From assembly GCF_004341375.1 (NCBI RefSeq), contig NZ_SLXO01000008.1, positions 62,001 through 126,000 of the forward strand: a stretch of 64,000 nucleotides of DNA, written 5' to 3'. This document shows, piece after piece, positions 8,963 through 16,760 of the stretch (positions are counted from its first letter, which is position 1; each line of letters opens with the position of its first letter). The DNA is from Rhodothalassium salexigens DSM 2132. Lineage in GTDB: Bacteria > Pseudomonadota > Alphaproteobacteria > Sphingomonadales > Rhodothalassiaceae. The notes beneath the pieces were generated by a model, which did not search any database, was not told where the DNA came from, and was given only the letters and a program-made list of their open reading frames with translations. A program made the position numbers and the translations under genes.

Positions 8963-10010
8963 CGGGCGGCTGGATCTGGTCGAGGCCGGCGGCTGGTTCG
9001 GTCGCCGGCTGGTGGTGTTGCCCCGGGCGCGGTGTCAGTTTCAGTTCATCCCCGGCGATCATCGCAGCGCCCGGGCGCGCCAAGCCCTGCGCCTCAAGCT
9101 GCACTATCGCGCGCCGTTCGAGACCTTGGGGCTTCACATGGCCCCCGACGCCTCGGGCACGGCGGTGTGGACCTGGGACCAAGCCGCCGTTGACGCCGCC
9201 TTGGGCCGCGCGGGTGAGGGTGAGGGCGATGCAACCGGCGCCGACCTGATCCCCGAAAGCGCCTTGATGGCCTCGGGCCGGGATGCCACCGGCGCCCGGC
9301 TGGTCCGCTGTCTCGATGGCGTCGAGGGCCAGGTGTGGCGCGACGGCGCGCTGCGGGTGTCGCGCTGGTGGCGCGCCCTGCCCACGCCCGGCGACTGGCA
9401 GGCGTTTCTCAAGGCCGCCGGCGTCGGGTTCGAGGCCGGGCAGCCGGTGCCGCCGCCCGAGACGCCGGCGTGGCGCGCGCAGCCGATCGTCGACGGGCCG
9501 GTGCGCGACTGGGCCCCGGCGCTGGTGCGGGCGCGCGCGCTGAGCTTGGCCGCCATCGTCCTGGCGGCGCCGGTGACCTATCAGTCGGTCCAGTGGGGCC
9601 ATGCCGCGTGGCGCGCCGCCGAGGCCGAGCGCGCGCTGGCCGCCCGGCGCGAGGCGGCGCGACCGCTGCTCGCCGCCCGGCGCGACAGCCTCGCCGCCCT
9701 GCGCGCCATCGAGACGCAAGCGGCGCTCGGCGACGAGGCGTTGCTGGTGCGCAGTCTGCTCGAAGCGGTCCAGGCGCTCGACGCGTTCCGCTTTCATATC
9801 CAGCGGGTCGCCTATGCCGATGGCCGGGTGACCCTGTGGATCGAGGATTTCGGCCGCCAGGACGGCGCCGCCCTGGTGCAGACGCTCGAAGAACTGGACG
9901 GCTGGTCGGGCGTCAGCCTGCTGCCCGGCGCGCGCTCGGTGATGAAGGTGGAGGCCGATCTCGGCCGCTTCGCCACCGAGTTCGCCACGCTCGCCGAGGC
10001 CGGGCGATGA
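8901..10010 (+). CDS. gspL: Type II secretion inner-membrane protein, GspL-like
   Basis: By position (between gspK and gspM) and shape this is the GspL-type assembly platform protein: a cytoplasmic N-terminal half of about 210 residues, one membrane segment (LSLAAIVLAAPVTY, about residues 214-230), and a periplasmic coiled-coil plus ferredoxin-like domain. The N-terminal half is shorter and more divergent than the actin-like domain of classical GspL, resembling the reduced forms in alphaproteobacteria. The ATG at 8901 overlaps gspK by 62 nt; a GTG at 8943 would shorten the overlap and is the alternative. The stop overlaps the gspM start (ATGA). Confidence is higher for membership in the T2SS platform than for the exact name. 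Confidence 0.75.
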   Translation: MTLTAHFRRFFRPSVSALIGDGRLDLVEAGGWFGRRLVVLPRARCQFQFIPGDHRSARARQALRLKLHYRAPFETLGLHMAPDASGTAVWTWDQAAVDAALGRAGEGEGDATGADLIPESALMASGRDATGARLVRCLDGVEGQVWRDGALRVSRWWRALPTPGDWQAFLKAAGVGFEAGQPVPPPETPAWRAQPIVDGPVRDWAPALVRARALSLAAIVLAAPVTYQSVQWGHAAWRAAEAERALAARREAARPLLAARRDSLAALRAIETQAALGDEALLVRSLLEAVQALDAFRFHIQRVAYADGRVTLWIEDFGRQDGAALVQTLEELDGWSGVSLLPGARSVMKVEADLGRFATEFATLAEAGR

Positions 10011-10600
10011 CCCTGCTGACCTCGGCCCGCGCCTGGCTCGCCGCCCAGACCACCGAGCGCACGGTGCTCGGGCTCAAGCTGCTGGCGGTTCTGCTCGCGG
10101 TCTGGCTGGTGATGCTGCTCGGCGACCGGGCGCACGCGGCCAGGCAGGCGGCGCGCGTTGCCGAGGCGCGGCTCGCCGCCATCGTCGACACCGCCGATAT
10201 GGACACCTGGGCCGCCCGCGCGGCCGAGGCGCGCCGGGTCCGCGCCGCCTGGACTGAGGCCGGTTGGTCGGCCACCACGCCCGGCGTCGCCGCGGCGCGC
10301 ATCCAAACCGAGTTGGAAGCCATGGCGCGCACCGCCGGCGTGGAAAGCTTGAACGCCACCGTGTCGCCCGACCCGCTGGCGGTCGACGGCCGCGAGGTGC
10401 TGGAATTCGACTTCTCGATTCGCGGCGACGAGGTGGCGGTGCTGCAACTCTTGTCGGCGCTCAGCCTGCACGAGCCGCGGCTGATCCCGGCCTCGGTCAA
10501 CGCCCGGCTCGACGGCCGGCGCACCGCGCTGCGGGTCGCGGGCTTCGCCCCCTACCGCAAAGCCGCCGCCAAAACCGATACCGCCGATGCCACCGATTAG
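10007..10600 (+). CDS. gspM: Type II secretion protein, GspM-like
   Basis: A 197-residue bitopic inner-membrane protein. A short cytoplasmic N-terminus is followed by a membrane segment (LKLLAVLLAVWLVMLLG, about residues 22-40), a helical linker, and a C-terminal domain that looks like the ferredoxin-like fold of GspM. GspM partners GspL in the assembly platform. It starts in an ATGA overlap with gspL and ends with a 14-nt overlap into the next gene, so the operon is tightly coupled. Sequence conservation of GspM is low, so the call rests on order, topology and size. Confidence 0.75.
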   Translation: MTLLTSARAWLAAQTTERTVLGLKLLAVLLAVWLVMLLGDRAHAARQAARVAEARLAAIVDTADMDTWAARAAEARRVRAAWTEAGWSATTPGVAAARIQTELEAMARTAGVESLNATVSPDPLAVDGREVLEFDFSIRGDEVAVLQLLSALSLHEPRLIPASVNARLDGRRTALRVAGFAPYRKAAAKTDTADATD

Positions 10601-11213
10601 CCGTCTCCCGTCCACGCCGGTCCGGATTTCGCCGAGCCTGGCGCTGGTGGCCGCCCTCGGCGTCCTGGGCGCGGTCGCCGGGCTCGTCGCCGGATCGCTC
10701 GACCGCTCGGGCGAGGCGCGCGGCGACCGCCTGGGCCGCGACTGGGCCGATCTGCCGCGCCCGGCGGCGCGTGCCGCGGCTGCCGCCGGTCTCGACCCGG
10801 TGACGCTGACCGGGCGGCTGATCGCCAGCGACAAGTTCGGCGATGCCGAGGCGCTGGCCGCCACGCTCGCCGACCGCGCCGGCATCGAGGACGACGCCCG
10901 AGCGGCCGCAGCGGCGGCAGCGGGTGCGGCCGAGCGGCCGACCTTCCCGCCGGTGGTCGCCGCCGCCCTGGTGGACGACCGCCCGACGGTCTATCTGGCC
11001 CACCCGGACGGCCGCATCCTCGGCTGGTGGCAGGGCCAGGAGCCGGTGCCCGGCTGGCACATCCTCCACATCACCCTTGACGCCATCCGCGTGCGCTACC
11101 AACAAGGCGAGCCCGAGACCCGCCCGGTGTTCCGCCGGGCCGTGCCGCCCGGCGCGCGCGCCGCCGCCCCCACTGGCCAAAACGCCGGGAACGCCCCGGA
11201 CAATGACGGATAG
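10587..11213 (+). CDS. T2SS-associated bitopic membrane protein (GspC/GspN-like position)
   Basis: A 208-residue protein with one N-terminal membrane segment (about residues 18-38) and an Ala/Asp-rich periplasmic part. The central region (LVDDRPTVYLAHPDGRILGWWQGQ) looks like a small beta domain, comparable in placement to the homology region of GspC or to the short GspN proteins that sit just before GspD in some species. No clear GspC is found elsewhere in the cluster, so this protein is the likely link between inner-membrane platform and secretin. It overlaps gspM by 14 nt and precedes gspD by 9 nt. I do not recognise a precise family. Confidence 0.6.
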   Translation: MPPISRLPSTPVRISPSLALVAALGVLGAVAGLVAGSLDRSGEARGDRLGRDWADLPRPAARAAAAAGLDPVTLTGRLIASDKFGDAEALAATLADRAGIEDDARAAAAAAAGAAERPTFPPVVAAALVDDRPTVYLAHPDGRILGWWQGQEPVPGWHILHITLDAIRVRYQQGEPETRPVFRRAVPPGARAAAPTGQNAGNAPDNDG

Positions 11214-11222
11214 GTCCCTGCC

Positions 11223-13445
11223 TTGATCCCGCTTTTCGCTCGTCATGGCACCGCGCCATCGCTCCGCCCGCCCCGCTTGCCCCACCGGTTCCGCCGGTTC
11301 CGCCCGTGTCGGTCCGGGCGTGCCATCGGGCGCGCCGCCTGGGCGCTGCCGCTCCTGCTGCTCGGCGCCTGCGTCACCAGCGAGGCGCCGCGCATCGACC
11401 AGAACACCCTTGCCGGCAAGGTGGCGCGCGCCGACCGCGACGGCCCGCAAGCGGCCCGCATCGGTGACGGCGACGCGGGCGACGAGCCAGACGCCGCCCC
11501 CGACCGGCCGTTCAAGCGCCCGTTCGACGCCCGCCTGAGCCTCGACCGGGTGCCGTCCCTGCGCGACGGGACCGCCGCGGGCCAGGCCGCCGCCGCTAAG
11601 GCGCCCGAACCGGCGGTCGACACGGTCGACGCCGCGGTGCCGGCGCTCAAGCTGCCCGACTTTATCGACGTGGTGTTCGGCGAGATGCTGAAGCTGCCCT
11701 ACGCCACCGGGCCGAAGGTGGCCAAGCGCGCCGACGTGATCCAACTGCGCTCGTCGGGCCGGCTGGCGGCGGCGGATTTCCTGTCCATGGTGTCCACCGC
11801 CCTCAAGGAATATGGCGTGCGCGTGGCACCGGCCGACGGGCTCTACCAGATCATCGAGGAGGAAAGCGCCCGCGCCCGCCGCCCGCGCTTCATCCGCAGC
11901 CGCGCCCACGCCTCGACGCCCGCCGACCTGCGCCCGGTGGTGCAGTTCGTGCAATTGGACGCGATTCGGGCTTTGGATATGCAGCAATTGCTTCAACAGG
12001 CATTTCCTGACCGCGATACGTTGGCAGTGCGAACAGATCCACGCTCCGGCTCAATTGTTCTCAATGGATTGCCTGAAGATGTAGCTGCTGCAGTCCAAAT
12101 CATCAATAGTATGGATCGTCTTCAATTTTCAGAATCTATGCTTGTCGCATTCGCCCCTACGTTCTGGGAGGCCGAAGACCTGGGTCGACAGCTAAAAGAT
12201 GTTCTTGAGTCGGAAGGGTGGCAAGTATCCTTTGGCCAAAATTCTTTCTACCCTATACATATCGTGCCGATTTCTTTTTCTAACGAAATTTTGGTTTTTG
12301 CGAAAAAAGAAAAAGCAATTGAACGAATATCGTACTGGTTATCGTATCTAGATAAGCCGAAACAAGAAGGCGATGTGCAACAAATCTTTGTCTATGACGT
12401 TGAGAACACCGACGCTGCAATCCTCGCTGACACCGCCAATGCTGTGCTGTCGGGTGGACGCAGCGCGGGCGGCGCGGCCGACCGCACCAGCCAGAGCGGC
12501 ACCAACACCGCCTCACGCACCGACAATGGCGGCGCTATAGTGGTGGATAAACAGGGCAACCGGCTGATCTTTTCCGGCTCGCCGAGCGATTATCAGCGCG
12601 TCCTGCCACTGCTACGACGTTTGGATACCCCGATTCCCGAGGTGCTGATCGAGGTCACGGTGGCCGAGATCACGCTGACCGACCAGACCGAATTCGGCGT
12701 CGACTGGCTGGCCGAAAACATCGGCGGCAACGATGTGGACTTCAACATCGGCACGGCGGAGGGGCTGGAACTGCCGGGCGGTGGGCTGTCGGCGGCCCTG
12801 GTCACCGGCGACGTGCGCGCGGCCCTGGGCGCCTTCGCCAGCAACGAACAGATCAATGTGCTGTCGACGCCGCGGCTGGTGGCGCGCTCGGGCGGTTCGG
12901 CCAGCATCCAGGTGGGCTCCGACATCCCGGTCATCACCTCGCAGCAGGCGTCCGACGTGCAGGGCGAAGGCGGTCAGACCGACATCCTCCAGCAGGTCAA
13001 TTTCCGCTCCACCGGCGTGCTGCTGGACATCGAACCCATCGTCTACGGCCGCAACCGGGTCGATCTGACAGTGACCCAGGAGGTGTCCAGTTCGCTCGGC
13101 GCCAGCGGCGCGATCGCCAGCCCGACCATCTCCAACCGCAACCTGACCACGCAACTGACCCTGGAAGACGGCGGCACCGCGGTGCTCGGCGGGCTGATCC
13201 AGGACGACATTACGGTCAACAACAGCGGCGTGCCGTTCCTCAAGGACATCCCCGGGCTCGGCAAACTGTTCAGCGTCGAAACGCTCGAATCCAACAAGAC
13301 CGAACTGCTGGTCATCATCACCGCCTACATCATCCGCAACGCCGAGGACAAACAGCGTTTCGTCGACTATCTGACCGAGGACATCAACCGCGCGCTCGCC
13401 AACCCGTTCAAGCTCAAGACGCGGCTCTCCGATGACCCGCTGTGA
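11223..13445 (+). CDS. gspD: Type II secretion secretin GspD (lipoprotein form)
   Basis: The outer-membrane secretin through which folded cargo leaves the cell. The N-terminus ends in a lipobox (LLLLGAC, Cys50), so it is probably lipid-anchored and may not need a pilotin. N-domains follow (about residues 140-470). The secretin core (about 470-715) has the signatures VLIEVTVAEITLTD, VLSTPRLVARSGG and VPFLKDIPGLGKLF. Length 740 aa is in the usual range. Bases about 11960-12430 (residues about 246-402, N1-N2 region) are sharply AT-rich and use codons rare elsewhere in the window, yet the frame is intact. It ends 14 nt inside gspI. Confidence 0.95.
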   Translation: MIPLFARHGTAPSLRPPRLPHRFRRFRPCRSGRAIGRAAWALPLLLLGACVTSEAPRIDQNTLAGKVARADRDGPQAARIGDGDAGDEPDAAPDRPFKRPFDARLSLDRVPSLRDGTAAGQAAAAKAPEPAVDTVDAAVPALKLPDFIDVVFGEMLKLPYATGPKVAKRADVIQLRSSGRLAAADFLSMVSTALKEYGVRVAPADGLYQIIEEESARARRPRFIRSRAHASTPADLRPVVQFVQLDAIRALDMQQLLQQAFPDRDTLAVRTDPRSGSIVLNGLPEDVAAAVQIINSMDRLQFSESMLVAFAPTFWEAEDLGRQLKDVLESEGWQVSFGQNSFYPIHIVPISFSNEILVFAKKEKAIERISYWLSYLDKPKQEGDVQQIFVYDVENTDAAILADTANAVLSGGRSAGGAADRTSQSGTNTASRTDNGGAIVVDKQGNRLIFSGSPSDYQRVLPLLRRLDTPIPEVLIEVTVAEITLTDQTEFGVDWLAENIGGNDVDFNIGTAEGLELPGGGLSAALVTGDVRAALGAFASNEQINVLSTPRLVARSGGSASIQVGSDIPVITSQQASDVQGEGGQTDILQQVNFRSTGVLLDIEPIVYGRNRVDLTVTQEVSSSLGASGAIASPTISNRNLTTQLTLEDGGTAVLGGLIQDDITVNNSGVPFLKDIPGLGKLFSVETLESNKTELLVIITAYIIRNAEDKQRFVDYLTEDINRALANPFKLKTRLSDDPL

Positions 13446-13905
13446 CGCCGCCGGCGGCTTCTCTCTGCTTGAAGCGTTGTTGGCGCTGACGATCCTGGCG
13501 GCCGCCCTGCTGCCCTTGTTCGCGGTCCAGCAGGGCGCGACCCGCGCCGCCGCGGCGGTCGAGCGTGCCCAGACCCGCGCCGAGCTGGACCGGGCGGTGC
13601 TGGCGCGTCTGCGCACGCTCAACCCGCTGCCCGCCGGGGCCGCCATGGCGCCGGACCTGGCCGCGGCGGTCGATGGCTCCCGCCGCGGCGCCTTCGACGC
13701 CGCCGGCGCCCGCGTGCGCTGGGTCGCCACGCCCACCGCCCCGGCGCGCCGGGCGGTCAATGCGGGCACCGGCACAGCGGCCCGGTTTCTCGTCCAGCCC
13801 TTCCACATCGCCGCGCGGATCGAGCGCCCGGGCCACCCGCCGCGCACCTGGACCGTCGCCCAATTGGGCTGGCGTCCGTTAACATCCGTTAACATGTCGT
13901 TTTGA
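13432..13905 (+). CDS. gspI: Type II secretion minor pseudopilin, GspI-like
   Basis: A 157-residue pseudopilin with a short leader ending in Gly9 and the class III signal FSLLEALLALTILAAALLPL, with Glu at +5. Its size and position with GspJ/GspK fit GspI, which binds them in the pilus tip. The start lies inside the end of gspD (14-nt overlap). The last codons contain a 10-bp direct repeat (CCGTTAACAT twice). It closes the first T2SS block. Confidence 0.8.
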   Translation: MTRCDAAGGFSLLEALLALTILAAALLPLFAVQQGATRAAAAVERAQTRAELDRAVLARLRTLNPLPAGAAMAPDLAAAVDGSRRGAFDAAGARVRWVATPTAPARRAVNAGTGTAARFLVQPFHIAARIERPGHPPRTWTVAQLGWRPLTSVNMSF

Positions 13906-13935
13906 TTTCGGGCGCTCGCCACGCTCTCTATTGGC

Positions 13936-13964
13936 GACAATTGTTGCGATCCCGCAATCTTGTC
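13936..13964. promoter_or_regulatory. Imperfect palindrome between gspI and the secreted-protein gene
   Basis: Nested inverted arms GACAA/TTGTC (13936-13940, 13960-13964) and TTGCG/CGCAA (13944-13948, 13953-13957) surround ATCC. No T-run follows. It lies 33 bases upstream of a good -35 box and could be an operator for that promoter, or a stabilising hairpin at the gspI transcript end. Confidence 0.35.
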
Positions 13965-13996
13965 ACCCCGGCGCGAGGAAACCGCCGCGCCCCGTC

Positions 13997-14025
13997 TTGA
14001 CAGCGCTTTCGGGCTTCTTCTAAAT
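13997..14025 (+). promoter_or_regulatory. Strong sigma-70-like promoter for the secreted-protein gene
   Basis: A perfect -35 box TTGACA (13997-14002) is followed after 16-17 bases by an AT-rich -10 region TTCTAAAT (14018-14025). The predicted leader is about 100 nt. It lets the downstream secreted protein be transcribed independently of the T2SS operon. Confidence 0.6.
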
Positions 14026-14133
14026 GCACAGGTCGCCATGGGGGAGTGGCTGGCCGGTCGATGTACGCCATGCGGCGCGACCATGGTCAATCCCTTGAGC
14101 CGTAGACTCATCTTGGAAAAGGACGATCCGACA

Positions 14134-15664
14134 ATGAAAATTTGGCAAAAGCTTCTGCTTGGCAGCGCTGCGGCCATTGCCCTTACCGGGGCGGCAAATG
14201 CCCAAACGGCGCTCACTGTGGGTACCGATACTCAAGAAATTGACGCGGGGAATGATTTCGGGACTAATGATCTCGTCGGTGATGGCGGCACGACGCTCAT
14301 CACGTCCGATGCAGAACCCGGTGCGACGCAAGCGGCGACGCTGATTCTGCGTGTCACAGATGCGACAAACGCCTTCGGCGTTGGGGCCAGCCCGGCCAAT
14401 GTCCGTGTGGATCTGTCGGGCACGGGTTTCGTGCTGAACGGGACGCCCGTAATCGGTTCTAGCGTTGCGGATACTGGTGGGGGAGCCCCGGTTGATGAAT
14501 GCGCTGAGGTGACCTTCGGTGGCGTGGACTCTGGGGGGTGCGCCCGGTCAGACGTTTTTTGTGTTCGAAGATGTTTCGGACCTGAATTTGTGTGATGGTA
14601 CGACTGGTAGCCAAAATGGGATCCTCACGTTTGAGATCCCGGTTATCCTGACGACCGGCGGTACGGCCGTCGGCAATCAGGGGAATGCGTCGGTGCAATT
14701 CGCCCTGACCGCCAGCCCGACGACGGTTGCGTCCACCGATGCCCTTGACGACCCCATCTTCGAGGTTGTGGCCCCGTTCGCTACGGCCTTTGTCGCTGAC
14801 AGTGATGCGCCGCTCCTTGACCTGTCGGCCGATCCGATCTTTTCGGGCTTTGCTGGTGGTAGCAACGGCGACCTGGGTGTTCTGTCGCTGGATTTCACCG
14901 GGACTACCACCCCTGTTACCACGCTTGGCGGTGGTACGACTGTGAGCGAACCGGATACGGTCGAACTCACGGTCACGCTTGAAGATGCGACGGGCGTTTC
15001 CGGTATTACGATCGGAAGCGGCGGTGATGCGACGGCTTTGACCCAGAACGGGAATGTGTTCAGTGTGACGCTGGATGCCGGGACCAATCTCACGGTTGCG
15101 GAATTGGTTGCCAACAGTGACGATCAAGCCGGTCCTTCTGTAACGGGTGAAACGATTACGCTGGCGTTGGCCGGTGACGCCTCGGCGCTGGAGCAATCGA
15201 TCACGGCCAGCGTTACCTCGCAGAATGCTTCGGACGAGACGATTGCGAGCGCGACGCTCGCGGCGACCGCCTTGGCTGGCCTGGAGCGTGAGGGCGCAAG
15301 TAAAGGTCCGTTCGAGTGGGTTGATCTTGCCGGTGCTGGTGCGAACAGCGCCTTCCGTTTCACGGGCCTGGAAGCTGAAAATCCTGTGTTCGTGACCGTC
15401 ACCAACACGCAGGATGGTCAAACGGGGCCGACGGATTTCGACATCACCTCGGCGCTGTCGAATTCTGGTGGGCAAGAATACATTCTGACCGGGGCCGCGC
15501 TTGGCGCTTTCCTCGCTGACGCGGGCGAGATCACCTTGCCGGAGTCGGGTGCCCTGCGGGCCGACGTTGAGTTCACTATTCAACAAGCGTCGGGTGCGGA
15601 AGTTCGCCGCCTGTTGTTCCAGCCGCAAGGTGGCTTCACCGACCTCGGTGACGAGAACAATTGA
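14134..15664 (+). pseudogene. Signal-peptide secreted protein interrupted by a -1/+1 frameshift; candidate T2SS cargo
   Basis: Frame 1 starts at 14134 (MKIWQKLLLGSAAAIALTGAANA, Sec signal peptide cleaved after ANA, before Gln) and reads good coding sequence to about 14538, then would stop at 14595. The coding sense continues in another frame from about 14539 to 15664. Removing one G from the G6 run at 14533-14538 joins VDSGG to APGQTFF and gives one protein of about 509 residues. The mature part is acidic, rich in Thr, Gly, Ala, Val and Leu, has almost no Lys, and looks like a chain of beta-sandwich repeats, as in extracellular or S-layer-type proteins. I do not recognise a family. It has its own strong promoter and a double hairpin terminator, lower G+C and different codon use from its neighbours, all suggesting high expression. 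It may be a real mutation, a phase-variable gene, or a sequencing error. Confidence 0.7.
14533..14538 (+). repeat. G6 homopolymer at the frameshift point
   Basis: Six consecutive G inside the secreted-protein gene. With five G the two halves read as one frame; with six the product is truncated 19 codons later. Such runs are prone to slippage in replication and in sequencing. Confidence 0.7.
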
Positions 15665-15673
15665 AAGAAAATG

Positions 15674-15738
15674 GTCAAATAGCCTCGACGCTATTTTGAC
15701 TAATGGAGAGGGTGGCCGAACCGGCCGCCCTCTTTTTT
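15674..15738 (+). terminator. Double hairpin with rho-independent terminator
   Basis: A first hairpin has arms GTCAAATAGC (15674-15683) and GCTATTTTGAC (15690-15700). The second is a strong terminator: arms GAGGGTGGCCG (15708-15718) and CGGCCGCCCTC (15722-15732), 11 bp with one G-U pair and a 3-base loop, then six T (15733-15738). It terminates the secreted-protein transcript immediately before the convergent methyltransferase gene. The first hairpin may protect the mRNA 3' end. Confidence 0.9.
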
Positions 15739-15744
15739 GTGCGG

Positions 15745-16560
15745 TCAGCGGCGCTTGAGCGCGCGTTTGAGGCCGTCGGGCAGGCGCCGGGCGGCCCAGG
15801 GGCGCAGGCGCGCCAGCGCGCGCGCCAGCGGGCGGTGGCTGAGGCTGAGCGTCGGGTCGCCCAGCACCGCGCCGCTCAGATGGCGCCGATCGCGCCAGCT
15901 TAAGCGCCGCCCCTCGGGCCCGGTCAGCCGGTACCAGGTCTGGCGCGGGTGGAACCAGGCCAGGCGTTCGCAGCCCAGCCCCGCATCCGCCGCCAGCCGG
16001 CGCAGCGTCGCCGGGCGCACGGTCACGCAGCCGGGATAGACCCAATGGTCGCCGGGATGGTCGCGGCCGCCCTCGATGATCGTCACCAGCGCCTGGCCGC
16101 CCGGCGCCAGCGCGCCGGCGATGGCGGTCAGGCTTCGCGCCAGCAGCGCGGTGCCGGTGTGGCTGTAGATCGACTGCGCGACGATCATGTCGAAACGGCC
16201 GTCGAAGGGGATCGAGAAATCGTCCACATGGGCGAAGCGCGGCGCCTTGATCCGGCGGATGTCGTGGCCCAGCTCGTGGTCGAACGCGGCGTCGATCAGA
16301 TGGGCGTTGGGCTCGATGCCGTGATAGCGTCCCGGGTCCAGATAGGGGATCAACAGCCGTCCGGCGCGCAGCGACCCGCAGCCGATGTCCAGCACCCGAT
16401 GGCCCCGGCGCAGGCCCAGGCTGCACAACAGCCGGAATTGCGTGGCGCCCATGAAGTCGTACTGCTCGGGCGGGCCCACATAGGCGGTGTAATGCGCGTC
16501 GCCGGCCTTGAGCCCAGGCTCGGCAGCGGGGACGATGTCTTGCTCGGGTCGGCTGGCCAT
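15745..16560 (-). CDS. SAM-dependent class I methyltransferase
   Basis: A 271-residue protein with the SAM-binding motif I VLDIGCGSLRAG (about residue 55), acidic GIEPN after strand 2, and a post-core region FDMIVAQSIYSHTG. It resembles methyltransferases of unknown small-molecule or glycan substrates. The ATG at 16560 has GGAG eight bases upstream; longer frames lack a ribosome-binding site. It lies alone on the reverse strand between the two T2SS blocks, convergent with the secreted protein and divergent from gspE. It might modify the secreted protein or a surface glycan, but the sequence does not show the substrate. The C-terminal 50 residues are Arg-rich. Confidence 0.8.
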   Translation of the reverse strand: MASRPEQDIVPAAEPGLKAGDAHYTAYVGPPEQYDFMGATQFRLLCSLGLRRGHRVLDIGCGSLRAGRLLIPYLDPGRYHGIEPNAHLIDAAFDHELGHDIRRIKAPRFAHVDDFSIPFDGRFDMIVAQSIYSHTGTALLARSLTAIAGALAPGGQALVTIIEGGRDHPGDHWVYPGCVTVRPATLRRLAADAGLGCERLAWFHPRQTWYRLTGPEGRRLSWRDRRHLSGAVLGDPTLSLSHRPLARALARLRPWAARRLPDGLKRALKRR

Positions 16561-16760
16561 ACTAAACACTCCGCAAGAGGGCTGGCGGTGACGGTCGGCG
16601 GCGGGGCGCACACCGGCGGGCGCGCGCAGCATAGCCGCGGCCGCGCCGGCTGTCAGCGCCGCCCGGTTGCCGCGCGGTGCCGCCGGTCGCCGCCCGGTGT
16701 CGGCGGACCGCCCGACCGCCACCGGTCACCGCCACCCGCCACCGGTCAAGAGGTCCGGCC

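Noticed and set aside
13960-14133. N-terminal extension of the secreted protein upstream of 14134
   Set aside because: An in-frame start at 13960 would place the signal peptide internally and lies upstream of the promoter; the ATG at 14134 begins a perfect signal peptide.
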